DNA of 64,000 nucleotides, from positions 4,171,327 through 4,235,326 of the forward strand of contig NZ_CP050191.1 in the NCBI RefSeq assembly GCF_011745145.1, given 5' to 3'. The translations under genes and the position numbers were made by a program. This document shows, in pieces, positions 24,479 to 32,885 of the stretch (within the stretch, counting starts at the first letter, position 1; each line of letters starts with the position of its first letter). The notes under the pieces were generated by a model. It searched no databases. It saw only the letters and a list, made by a program, of their open reading frames with translations, and had not been told where the DNA came from. Source of the DNA: Mycobacterium sp. DL440 (GTDB lineage: Bacteria > Actinomycetota > Actinomycetes > Mycobacteriales > Mycobacteriaceae).

Positions 24479-25647
24479 GCGTTGGCCTTCTCGGGCAGGG
24501 CAGCGGCATGCAACGGTGCGGGCATGTCGTGCACTGCGGGCAGCACCTCTTTGGCGAACAGTCGGACGCTGTCGAAGGCCTTCTCGTACGGCATGGTGCC
24601 GAACTGCGGGACGATGGTGACCTCGCAGAACGAGCAGGCTTCCTGTGCGGCCTTGAGCTTTTCGAACACCGTCTCGGGTGTGCCGATCAGCAGGTTCGAG
24701 GCATGGTATCCGGGCGGGCCGCCCTTCTTCTGGTTGCCGACCTCCGAGGCCAGCACGGCCGTCGCACTCGCCTCGCGGGCCGCGTAGGCCTCATACCCCT
24801 TGACGCCCTTGAAGTTCGACGCGTCGGCGAAACCGTAGTGCACGTTGACGTCCCGGTTGGCGGTCCAAATCCACTCTTCGGTTTGAGCGACCTCGTCCTC
24901 GGACTCCACGCAGTACATGAACATCACGTTCTTGGGCTGACACGGTCCCAGGCCTTCTTCGGCACGGAAGGTGTTGACCTTGCGCACTTCTTCACCGGCG
25001 TCGGTGATCGGCTTGTTGCCGACGAACAGCGGCACCATGCCGCGCCGCGACAGGATCTCCAGCGATTCGGCGGTCGAGGACGAGCTGTAGATCCGGTCGA
25101 ACAGGTCGGTGCTGATCGGCTCCGGACGCAGGGACATCTCCGGGAACGAGAAGATCTTGCCCTCATAGGAGAACCGCTCACCGGAGAAGGCCAGCTTGAG
25201 GATGTCCAGCGTCTCGTTGAACCGGTCGCGGCTTTCCTCACGCGGTACGCCCACCGCGGCGAACTCGCCCTTGGACACGCCGCGGCCCAGACCGATGGTG
25301 GTGTAGCGACCGTTGGAGACGATGTCGAGGTAGGCGATCTGGGTGGCCAGCCGGATCGGGTTCCACCACGGCACCACCGCCACGAAGGTGCCCAGGCTGA
25401 CCCGCTCGGTACGTCCGGCGAAATAGGTCAGAGCCTGAATCGGGTTGGGCGTCATGCCATATGGCGTGCCGTGATGCTCAGGGAACCAGATCCCATCGAA
25501 GCCCAGCGGCTCGGCGAGGTCGCCGAGTGCCAGCGCGGCCTGCACGCACTGGTAGTCCGGTGTGGCCGGCGGAGTGCTGAAGTCGCCGGCCAGCACGCGC
25601 TCCCAATCGTGGGAGTTCTGCGCTCCCGTACCCAGATTGACCTTCAT
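24475..25647 (-). CDS. Luciferase-like (LLM class) flavin- or F420-dependent monooxygenase
   Basis: The 390-residue protein has the bacterial luciferase-like barrel. LGFDGIWFPEHHGTPYGMTPNP lies at about residues 47-70. TERVSLGTFVAVVPWWNPIRLATQIAYLDIVSNGR lies at about 80-114, followed by GLGRGVSKGEF. GGAG precedes the ATG with 5-base spacing. Members use reduced flavin from a separate reductase, or F420, to oxidise diverse substrates, including ketones. It lies 65 bases downstream of the Rieske gene and overlaps the Baeyer-Villiger gene (ATGA). Cofactor type is not decidable by eye, and no reductase gene is nearby. Confidence 0.88.
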   Translation of the reverse strand: MKVNLGTGAQNSHDWERVLAGDFSTPPATPDYQCVQAALALGDLAEPLGFDGIWFPEHHGTPYGMTPNPIQALTYFAGRTERVSLGTFVAVVPWWNPIRLATQIAYLDIVSNGRYTTIGLGRGVSKGEFAAVGVPREESRDRFNETLDILKLAFSGERFSYEGKIFSFPEMSLRPEPISTDLFDRIYSSSSTAESLEILSRRGMVPLFVGNKPITDAGEEVRKVNTFRAEEGLGPCQPKNVMFMYCVESEDEVAQTEEWIWTANRDVNVHYGFADASNFKGVKGYEAYAAREASATAVLASEVGNQKKGGPPGYHASNLLIGTPETVFEKLKAAQEACSFCEVTIVPQFGTMPYEKAFDSVRLFAKEVLPAVHDMPAPLHAAALPEKANA

Positions 25648-25712
25648 GTTTTCTCCTTATCGGGCGAGTTGTGTGCGTCTGGTAACGCTGGGCGCTACCG
25701 GATGCACCCAAA

Positions 25713-27128
25713 TCACTGGATGTCTTGGGGCTCTCCGGTGTCCATGTACTTGGAAAGTTGGTAGTGCAGGTTGACCGTGCTGCGTTCGCGGTAGGGATTG
25801 GGCAATGTTCCGGGGAAGCCTGCCGATTTCATCCCCTGTTGCACCGCCGCCATATTCGAGAAATCCTGCGGCAGTACAGACAGCCAGTTCGGTGAATCCT
25901 TCGGGGTATAGGCCCATTCGGTCTCCGGCTCTTCACCGTTCGGGTACAGCTCGAAGACGGCGACCTCGAAGATGCACTTGTCCGGGTTGTAGCCCGGATC
26001 GGGCCGTGCGGCGTAGCACAGCGCGCTGGTCAGGCCCTGCCCCACTTGGAAGTTCGGGAAGATCTGCCAGGCCGTGCCGCTCTGCCCGAGGATGTCGGGC
26101 GGGATGGTCGGCCAGGTCACGCCACGCGCCTCGTCATCGCGGCGGGCCGAGGCCAGCCAGTACTGCAGCACCTCGTCGGCGGGTGTGCCCTCGGGAAGTT
26201 CGTCGACGAGCCGCTTGGCGGCGTTCACCAAAGTCTTCGTCGTCGTCGCGTTGGTTTCTTCCATGGTGTAGACCTGCATCTCGGCGGTGGAGATGCGGGG
26301 GTCACCGGTGCCGAGCCGGATCTTGGACTTGGTCTCGTCCATGCCTTTCGGCGCGTCGTAGCCGATGTTGCTGTGTTTGCCCTGCGCCTTGGCCCAGCCC
26401 TTGAACTCGCCGAACTGGTTGAACTCCGGGTGCGTGGTGAACACGTGGTAGGTCTCGTTGAAGGCCTCCATCGCGACCTTCCAGTTGCAGTCGAAGTACA
26501 ACCATTTGCGCCACTTGTAGCGCATGTTCTCCAGACCGAACGGGTCGAGGATCTTGGCGGCCGGCATCAGGTAGTCGGCCAACGACTCGCAGTCGGGATC
26601 CATGTTGATGAACAGCCACCCACCCCAGGTGTCCACCTGCACGGGCGCGAGGTGAGTGTTGCGGGGGGTGAGTTTTCCCTGCCAGTCGTCCTGTTCCCGG
26701 ATGTGCGTACAGGTTCCGTCGAGACCGTAGGTCCAGCCGTGGAATCCGCAGACGAAGGACTTCCGCGCCCGGCCGGTCGCGTTCTTCGCGCCCTCGGGGT
26801 TGTCGATGAGCTTGCGTCCGCGGTGCATGCAGACGTTGTGGTGGGCCGTGAATTCATTTGGGCCCGTGCGCACGACAATAATGGAGTCGTCGAGGATGTC
26901 GTAGGTCAGGTAGCTCCCGACCTCGGGGATCTCCTCGACCCGGCCGACCTGCTGCCAGACCTTGCGCCACAGTCGATCCCGTTCGGCGCGAGCGTAGCTC
27001 TCGGAGACATAGGCCTCGACCGGGATGGTGGTCGGCTGAGACAGATCTTCGGCAATCTCTCCGGTCGCGTCGTCCGGATCGGCGTCGACCTCCATCGCGG
27101 CGTCGAGATGAGATTCGGTATGAGCCAT
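25713..27128 (-). CDS. Rieske non-haem iron oxygenase, alpha (catalytic) subunit
   Basis: The 471-residue protein has the Rieske [2Fe-2S] ligands Cys100-x-His102 and Cys127-x2-His130 (CMHRGRK...CGFHGWTYG). Mononuclear iron ligands appear in NETYHVFTTHPEF (His228, His233). The family hydroxylates or dihydroxylates aromatic or polycyclic rings, or demethylates ethers. No beta subunit, ferredoxin or ferredoxin reductase gene accompanies it, so electrons must come from elsewhere in the genome. The ATG overlaps the SDR stop (TAATG) and has AGGAGGATC in front of it. Its early place in the minus-strand arm suggests an initial attack on the substrate. Confidence 0.94.
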   Translation of the reverse strand: MAHTESHLDAAMEVDADPDDATGEIAEDLSQPTTIPVEAYVSESYARAERDRLWRKVWQQVGRVEEIPEVGSYLTYDILDDSIIVVRTGPNEFTAHHNVCMHRGRKLIDNPEGAKNATGRARKSFVCGFHGWTYGLDGTCTHIREQDDWQGKLTPRNTHLAPVQVDTWGGWLFINMDPDCESLADYLMPAAKILDPFGLENMRYKWRKWLYFDCNWKVAMEAFNETYHVFTTHPEFNQFGEFKGWAKAQGKHSNIGYDAPKGMDETKSKIRLGTGDPRISTAEMQVYTMEETNATTTKTLVNAAKRLVDELPEGTPADEVLQYWLASARRDDEARGVTWPTIPPDILGQSGTAWQIFPNFQVGQGLTSALCYAARPDPGYNPDKCIFEVAVFELYPNGEEPETEWAYTPKDSPNWLSVLPQDFSNMAAVQQGMKSAGFPGTLPNPYRERSTVNLHYQLSKYMDTGEPQDIQ

Positions 27129-27973
27129 TAGATCCTCCTGATGGCTGCGCGGAAGTCGTCGTCCTTGAGGAACAGCGAGGTGTTGTCGCCGCCGAGATGG
27201 GTCCAGCGCAGATTGAGTCCGCCGTCGACCAGGATGGTCTGGCCGGTGATGTAGCTCGACAGGTCGGAAAGCAGAAACAGGATGGCGCCGGCCTGCTCCT
27301 CGGGAGTGCCGCGCCGCCCCATCGCGATGGCCCGCCGGTCACGCTCGGGGTCGGCGTCGACATAGGTTGCCGAGGCGGCGGTTTCGGTCACTCCCGGGGC
27401 GACGGCGTTGACCCGGATGCCTTCGGCGGCAAGCTCTGCAGCCATCGTCCGGGTGGCTGCCACGATCGCGGCCTTCGCGGTGCCGTAGGCGACGTGATAC
27501 GGCGCGGTGTTCATCCCGCTGATGGAAGACACCGACACGATCGAGCCCGGGTTCTCCCGGGCCCGGATTTCTGCAGCCACAGCCTGGCTCATGAAGAACA
27601 TGGTTTCCAGGTTCGCGGTGAACAGTTCGCGCCAGTCGGCCCGTGACACCCGGGTGGCCGGCATCCAGGTGGCCGGCGCCGCGCCGCCGGCGACATTCAC
27701 CAGCCCGTACAGCGTCCCCTCGGCTGCACGTGCCGCTTCGAGCACGGTCGCGATGCCCTCATCCGTCGACGCGTCGGCCGCCACCGTCACCACGCTCAGG
27801 CCCTTGTCGGTCAGCGGTGCAACGTGCGTGTCGAGGTTGTCCTGCGATCGGCTCACCGCCACGACCGTGGCCCCGGCTTCGGCCGCCATCCGCGTGACGG
27901 TGGTGCCGATGCCGCCGCCACCGGCGCCCGACACCACCACGACCCGGCCGTCCAGGCTCAGGGAGCTCTCCAT
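27128..27973 (-). CDS. Short-chain dehydrogenase/reductase, first gene of the minus catabolic arm
   Basis: The 281-residue protein has SGAGGGGIGTTVTRMAAEAGATVVAVSR (cofactor motif near residue 15), NVAGG, the catalytic SVSSISGMNTAPYHVAYGTAKAA (Ser, Tyr, Lys) and GQTILVDGGLNLRW. An extra 25-residue tail follows the usual SDR end. It probably oxidises a secondary alcohol to a ketone, which could feed the Baeyer-Villiger enzyme. A GATAAG-like -10 lies about 10 bases before the ATG, so the transcript may be nearly leaderless. The TTGTCCGGACAA palindrome is centred 27 bases upstream of the start, where a repressor would block this promoter. Confidence 0.9.
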   Translation of the reverse strand: MESSLSLDGRVVVVSGAGGGGIGTTVTRMAAEAGATVVAVSRSQDNLDTHVAPLTDKGLSVVTVAADASTDEGIATVLEAARAAEGTLYGLVNVAGGAAPATWMPATRVSRADWRELFTANLETMFFMSQAVAAEIRARENPGSIVSVSSISGMNTAPYHVAYGTAKAAIVAATRTMAAELAAEGIRVNAVAPGVTETAASATYVDADPERDRRAIAMGRRGTPEEQAGAILFLLSDLSSYITGQTILVDGGLNLRWTHLGGDNTSLFLKDDDFRAAIRRI

Positions 27974-27994
27974 ACGTAACCCTTATCGACCTAT

Positions 27995-28006
27995 TTGTCC
28001 GGACAA
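27995..28006. promoter_or_regulatory. Palindrome TTGTCCGGACAA in the divergent catabolic promoter region
   Basis: A perfect 12-base inverted repeat set in an A/T-rich context inside the 153-base divergent region between the SDR and beta-propeller genes. Its TTGTC/GACAA half-sites resemble GntR-superfamily operators, and a GntR/UTRA regulator is encoded in the plus arm. It could control both arms at once; the link is inference. Confidence 0.6.
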
Positions 28007-28126
28007 CATATTGCGATCTTCATATTGGAGAACACTATTCCCCAGCACTTATGGACCGTCAAGGGCAGATATGAACGTATCGACGGCTATTGTCTGGACT
28101 ACGTGGAGTTGCTAACGTCCGAGGTC

Positions 28127-29740
28127 ATGAGCGCGCTATCGGTATCTGAGGCCAGGTACACCGCAAACCCCACGGTCGCCGGGAACTGGACGCTGGAGCA
28201 GGTCACCGCGCCCAGCCGGCTTTTCGGCGCGAACGGCCTGCGCACCGGCCCGGATGGGCGGATCTACATCGCCCAGGTGACCGGCAGCCAGATCAGCGCC
28301 CTCGACCCGGCGACCGGGCGATTGGAAACCGTCAGCGCCAAGGGTGGCGATATCGTCGCTCCGGACGACGTGGCGTTCGACGCCGACGGCAACCTGTATG
28401 CCACCGAGGTGATGGACGGCCGGGTCAGCGTGCAGGAGGCCGGTGGTCGCACCCGCGTGCTGCGCGACGACATCCCCTCGGCCAACGGCATCACGTTTCA
28501 CCAGGGTCGGCTGTTCGTCGGCGAATGCCGCGAAGGCGGCCGGCTCATGGAGTTCGACCTCGCCGGTGGCGCCCCGCGCGTCCTGTTGGAGAACGTGCCC
28601 TCCCCCAATGCCATGGAGGTCGGCCCCGACGGGTTGCTCTACTTCCCGGTGATGGGTGCCAACGAGATCTGGCGCATCGATCCCAACGGCGGGCAACCCG
28701 AAGTGGTGGCAGGCGGGCTAGGAGTCCCGGACTCGGTCAAGTTCGACGCCGACGGCTACATCGTCTCCACCCAGGTGGCCAGCGGCCAGGTGCTGCGCAT
28801 CGATCCGCGCAGCGGCGAGCAGACGCTGCTGGCGCAGTTGAATCCCGGCCTGGACAACTGCACCTTCGTCGGCGACCGGTTGTTCGTCTCCAACTTCACC
28901 GGTGAGATCACCGAGATCCTGGGTAGCGGCGGCAGCAGCCAGGCGCTGCTGCCGGGCGGGTTGAACTGGCCGCTGGATCTGACCGTGGGTGCCGACGGCG
29001 GGTTGTATGTCGCCGACGGCACCTACTTCTACCGGGTCGGCCCAGAAGGCGCCCTGCAGACCGTCGCGATGCTGTTCTCCCCGGGCTACCCAGGCTTCCT
29101 GCGCGGCGTGACCGCCTCGGGGCCAGGTGAATTCATCGTCACCACCGCCGCCGACACCGTGGCACGCTTCCGCCCGACGGGCGCCCAAGATGAGGTGAGC
29201 GAAGTGCTCGCCAGCGGCATCGACCAACCCTATGGGGTGGCCCTGGCACCCGACGGGTCTGTGCTGGTGGTCGAGCAGGGTGCGGGACGGCTGCTGTCGG
29301 TGCGCGACGGCTCCGTGAATGTGCTGGCTTCCGGCCTGGACACCCCGGTGGGCGTGGCGATCGGACCCGGTGGCGCACCGCTGGTCTCGGTGGCGGGTGC
29401 CGTCATTCGTGTCGACGACCGAGGTGTCGCACCCCTGGTCGACGGATTGCACACTCCGCACGGGATTCTCGTGCGTGACGGCGCGCTCTACATCGTCGAC
29501 TCCGGCAGCAAGGAGCTGATCAGCTACGACGTGGAGGACGGCCCGGCCACTGCTCGGACTGTCATCGCCTCTGGACTGCCCGTCGGCCCGCCGCCCGGGG
29601 TGACCCCCAAGCTGCTCAAGGGCATGCCCCCGTTTTCCGGCCCACAGGGCCCGTTCGCCGGGATCACCGCGGGACCCGATGGCACGCTCTACATCTCGGG
29701 CGACGGCGACGGCAGCGTGCTGGCGCTGGGCCGGGCCTGA
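28127..29740 (+). CDS. SMP-30/gluconolactonase-like beta-propeller protein, probably two lobes
   Basis: ATG 28127 is chosen because the propeller repeats begin soon after; the in-frame extension to 27995 runs through the operator. The 537-residue protein shows repeated NGLRTGPDGRIYIAQ, DDVAFDADGNLYATE, NAMEVGPDGLLYFPV, DSVKFDADGYIVSTQ, LDLTVGADGGLYVAD and YGVALAPDGSVLVVE units. That is about twice the blades of a standard 300-residue six-bladed SMP-30 protein. Such propellers include calcium-dependent lactonases and strictosidine-synthase-like enzymes. No signal peptide is visible. A lactonase role would suit hydrolysis of the ester or lactone made by the Baeyer-Villiger enzyme. Confidence 0.85.
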   Translation: MSALSVSEARYTANPTVAGNWTLEQVTAPSRLFGANGLRTGPDGRIYIAQVTGSQISALDPATGRLETVSAKGGDIVAPDDVAFDADGNLYATEVMDGRVSVQEAGGRTRVLRDDIPSANGITFHQGRLFVGECREGGRLMEFDLAGGAPRVLLENVPSPNAMEVGPDGLLYFPVMGANEIWRIDPNGGQPEVVAGGLGVPDSVKFDADGYIVSTQVASGQVLRIDPRSGEQTLLAQLNPGLDNCTFVGDRLFVSNFTGEITEILGSGGSSQALLPGGLNWPLDLTVGADGGLYVADGTYFYRVGPEGALQTVAMLFSPGYPGFLRGVTASGPGEFIVTTAADTVARFRPTGAQDEVSEVLASGIDQPYGVALAPDGSVLVVEQGAGRLLSVRDGSVNVLASGLDTPVGVAIGPGGAPLVSVAGAVIRVDDRGVAPLVDGLHTPHGILVRDGALYIVDSGSKELISYDVEDGPATARTVIASGLPVGPPPGVTPKLLKGMPPFSGPQGPFAGITAGPDGTLYISGDGDGSVLALGRA

Positions 29741-29748
29741 ACGAGAAC

Positions 29749-30486
29749 ATGACAGTCACACCGGCCGACCACCGTTACCTTCAGGTGGCGCGCACCCTAC
29801 GCAAGGAGATCGTCGACGGGGTCTACCCGGTGGGCTCGCAACTGCCCACCGAACACGAACTCTGCGAGCGCTTCGAGGTCAGCCGCTACACCGTGCGCGA
29901 AGCACTGCGGCGATTGCGCGACGACAACCTGGTCACCTCGCGGCCGCGGGCCGGAACCACCGTGGCACCACGGGCCGCAGCGAATACCTATGCCCAGGAC
30001 GTGGTCTCGATCAATGATCTGCTCGCGTTCGCCACCGGCGCCCAGTTCACCATCGAGTCCAACGCCATGGTCACCATCGACGGCGAGTTGGCCGACCGCA
30101 CCGGACTCCCCCTCGGCGAGCAGTGGCTGGCGGTGCGCGGTTACCGCCAGGCCGACGACGATGCGGCACCGGTATGCCGCACCGAGTACTACATCAACCG
30201 CAGCTTCGCCGGAGTCGGCCGGCTGCTGCAACGGCACTCCGGGCCGATCTTCCCGCTGATCGAGGATCTGTTCGGAGTCAGCATCGTTGAAGTGCACCAG
30301 GAGATCTCAGCGATCGTCACCTCCCCCGAGCTCGCCGCGGGCCTCAAGGTCCCCCCAGGTACCGCGGCCCTGCAGATGCAACGGGCGTACACCACCTCCG
30401 ACGGGGAGGTCGCCCAGGTCACCGTCAACACCCACCCCTCGGATCGGTTCCGGCATGCCATGACGATGCGCCGGGTCAAGGGCTGA
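29749..30486 (+). CDS. GntR-family transcriptional regulator with UTRA ligand domain (HutC subfamily)
   Basis: The 245-residue protein has an N-terminal GntR winged helix at about residues 5-75 (YLQVARTLRKEIVDGVYPVG, SQLPTEHELCERFEVSRYTV, REALRRLRDDNLVTSRPRAG). A C-terminal UTRA effector-binding domain covers about 90-240 (YYINRSFAG...PLIEDLFGVSIVEVHQEISAIV). Proteins of this class are mostly repressors released by a pathway metabolite. It sits 8 bases after the propeller gene and immediately before the CoA ligase, so it is the obvious local regulator of the two-armed cluster. A likely target is the palindrome at 27995. Confidence 0.92.
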   Translation: MTVTPADHRYLQVARTLRKEIVDGVYPVGSQLPTEHELCERFEVSRYTVREALRRLRDDNLVTSRPRAGTTVAPRAAANTYAQDVVSINDLLAFATGAQFTIESNAMVTIDGELADRTGLPLGEQWLAVRGYRQADDDAAPVCRTEYYINRSFAGVGRLLQRHSGPIFPLIEDLFGVSIVEVHQEISAIVTSPELAAGLKVPPGTAALQMQRAYTTSDGEVAQVTVNTHPSDRFRHAMTMRRVKG

Positions 30487-30489
30487 GGC

Positions 30490-32097
30490 GTGGTGCGCAG
30501 GAACGCTGTGGGCCATAGAGACCAAGCCCGCGCGGCCGACGCCTACGCCCGCGGGCTGTGGGTGTCCACCACTCTGGCCGACGCACTGGCCGACGCGGCG
30601 CATGACACCCCCGACCGGGTGCTGCTGATCGACGCGGAAACCAGGCTGACCGCCCACGAGTTACACACCCGGGCGAGCACTCTGGCCCTGCAGCTGGCCG
30701 CGCGGATGCCGCAAGGCAGCGTGGTGTCCTTCATGCTGCCCAACTGGCACGAGGCCGCGGTCATCTATCTGGGCGCCACACTGGCCGGCATGGTGGTCAA
30801 CCCGATCCTGCCCTCACTGCGGGACCGGGAACTGTGCTTCATCCTTGATGACGCGCGCAGTCGTGCGATCTTCATCCCCGCTCAATTCGGCAACCACGAC
30901 TACGCGGCCATGCTCACTCGGGTCTGCCCACAGCTGGACGTGCCTCCGGAAGTCGTGGTGCTGCGCGGCGATCCGGGTCCGCACCAGGCGTTCAGTGCCC
31001 TAGGCGATGCTCCGGATCAGGAGCTCCCGACGCTCGACCCGGACGACATCCGGATGATCATGTACACGTCGGGCACCACCGGAGGTCCCAAAGGCGTACT
31101 GCACAGCCATAACTCGATCAACGCACTGATCCGCCAGTTGGGTGAGCACTGGATGGTCGACCCCGGTGACACCTTCCTGGTGCCATCCCCCATCGCGCAC
31201 ATCGGCGGCTCGATCTACGCCTTCGAATGCCCGCTGCTGCTGGGCACCACCGCGGTGCTGATGCAACGCTGGAACGCCGACGGTGGCGTGGCACTGATGA
31301 CCGAATACGGGTGCACCCACATGGCCGGGGCGACACCGTTTCTGGAACAACTGCTCGGCGCCGCCGAACGGGTCGGCACCCGGTTGCCCGATCTCAAGGT
31401 GTTCATCTGCGGTGGCGCGTCGGTGCCGCCATCGCTCATCCGCCGGGCGTCCGACTACTTCGACCGGGCCGTCGTCAGCCGGGTGTACGGCTCCACCGAG
31501 GTACCGGTCACCACCGTCGGCTCACTGGCCCCGGGAGGGGTCGAGCACGCCGCCGAGACCGACGGCCGCCCCGGTATCGCCGAGGTCCGGCTCGTCTCCG
31601 GCGAGATCCGGGCCCGCGGTCCACAGATGCTGCGGGGTTATCTGCACTCCGAGGACGAGATCGAATCCTTTGACGAGGACGGCTTTTTCCGTACCGGGGA
31701 TCTCGGCCGCTGGGTCGACGGCGACTACCTGCAGGTGACCGGGCGAGCCAAAGACCTCATCATCCGCAACGGCGAGAACATCTCCCCCAAGGAAGTCGAG
31801 GACATCCTCGTCGGCGAACTGGGCATCACCGAGGCGGCCGTCGTCGGCCTGCCCGACGAACGCACCGGGGAACGTGCCTGCGCGGTACTGGTGACGACCG
31901 ACGGTCAACGCCCCGACGTGGCCGATGTGGGCCGGGTGCTGACCGAGCACGGGTTGGCCCGGTTCAAATCGCCCGAGCGGGTGGAGGTCTGGGATGCCCT
32001 GCCGAAGAACGACGCGGGAAAAGTCTTGAAACATCACATCCGGGAAAGGCTGACGAGGGTGGCCGGGGCGAGCGAAGCGACGGGGAAGGTTGTCTAG
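30490..32097 (+). CDS. AMP-forming acyl-CoA synthetase (first ligase of the plus arm)
   Basis: The 535-residue adenylate-forming enzyme has the phosphate loop MYTSGTTGGPKG (about residue 195), VYGSTEVPVTTVG (motif with the Thr-Glu) and FFRTGDLGRWVDGDYL. GRAKDLIIRNGENISPKEVE marks the hinge, and the terminal catalytic Lys is in LPKNDAGKVLKH. It activates a carboxylic acid to the acyl-CoA via acyl-AMP. GTG 30490 follows the regulator stop by 3 bases; another GTG six codons later is possible. It is co-transcribed with the regulator, an SDR and a second ligase, so it probably activates a substrate or intermediate of this cluster. Confidence 0.9.
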   Translation: MVRRNAVGHRDQARAADAYARGLWVSTTLADALADAAHDTPDRVLLIDAETRLTAHELHTRASTLALQLAARMPQGSVVSFMLPNWHEAAVIYLGATLAGMVVNPILPSLRDRELCFILDDARSRAIFIPAQFGNHDYAAMLTRVCPQLDVPPEVVVLRGDPGPHQAFSALGDAPDQELPTLDPDDIRMIMYTSGTTGGPKGVLHSHNSINALIRQLGEHWMVDPGDTFLVPSPIAHIGGSIYAFECPLLLGTTAVLMQRWNADGGVALMTEYGCTHMAGATPFLEQLLGAAERVGTRLPDLKVFICGGASVPPSLIRRASDYFDRAVVSRVYGSTEVPVTTVGSLAPGGVEHAAETDGRPGIAEVRLVSGEIRARGPQMLRGYLHSEDEIESFDEDGFFRTGDLGRWVDGDYLQVTGRAKDLIIRNGENISPKEVEDILVGELGITEAAVVGLPDERTGERACAVLVTTDGQRPDVADVGRVLTEHGLARFKSPERVEVWDALPKNDAGKVLKHHIRERLTRVAGASEATGKVV

Positions 32098-32099
32098 AG

Positions 32100-32885
32100 A
32101 TGCAGGTTGCGATCGTCACCGGGGCCAGCAGCGGCATCGGATTCGGCTGTGCCACGACGCTTGCCGAGGCCGGAATAGCCGTACTCGGCACCGGACGCGA
32201 TGAGGAGCGACTCGGCGAACTGGCCAAGGCTGTCCGCGATCCTGACCTCATCGCCACGCTGGCCGTCGACCTGACTGCCGACGACGCCCCACAACGCATC
32301 GTCGAAGCCGCGCTGGCCCGCTGGGGCCGCATCGACTTTCTGATCAACAATGCCGGTGTAGGCAGCCCCAAGCCCCTGCACGAGACCGACGACGCGACCC
32401 TGGACTACTTCCTCGGCATCATGCTGCGCGCACCATTTCGGTTGGCCCGAGACGTGATACCGCACATGGGACCTGGCTCGGCAATCATCAACATCACCTC
32501 GACGTTCGCGGTTGTCGGCGGATTGCGCGGCGGCGCGTACTCGGCCGCCAAGGGCGGGTTGACGGCGCTCACCACTCACATCGCCTGCCAGTACGGGGCC
32601 CAGGGCATCCGCTGCAACGCGGTGGCCCCGGGCGTCACCGTCACCCCGATGGTCGAACAACGCCTCAACGATCCGGGCTTCCGCAAGATGCAGACCGAGA
32701 TGACCCCGCACACCCGGCTGGGCCGGATCGAAGACATCGCCGCCACCGTGGCGTTCCTGTGCTCCGACGGCGGCAGCTTCATCAACGGACAGACCATCGT
32801 CGTCGACGGCGGTTGGAGCTCGACGAAGTACCTGTCCGATTTCGCGCTGAACGCCAAATGGGTTGAGGATGGTTCTCCATCATGA
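32100..32885 (+). CDS. Short-chain dehydrogenase/reductase in the plus catabolic arm
   Basis: The 261-residue classical SDR has TGASSGIGFGCATTLAEAG (residues 7-25), LINNAGVG, the catalytic ITSTFAVVGGLRGGAYSAAKGG (Ser, Tyr, Lys) and GQTIVVDGGWSS near the C-terminus. NADPH versus NADH preference is not clear, although an Arg after the second strand (GTGRDEERL) hints at NADPH. It lies 2 bases after the upstream ligase and overlaps the next ligase (ATGA). Probably an alcohol/ketone step of the same pathway. Confidence 0.9.
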   Translation: MQVAIVTGASSGIGFGCATTLAEAGIAVLGTGRDEERLGELAKAVRDPDLIATLAVDLTADDAPQRIVEAALARWGRIDFLINNAGVGSPKPLHETDDATLDYFLGIMLRAPFRLARDVIPHMGPGSAIINITSTFAVVGGLRGGAYSAAKGGLTALTTHIACQYGAQGIRCNAVAPGVTVTPMVEQRLNDPGFRKMQTEMTPHTRLGRIEDIAATVAFLCSDGGSFINGQTIVVDGGWSSTKYLSDFALNAKWVEDGSPS

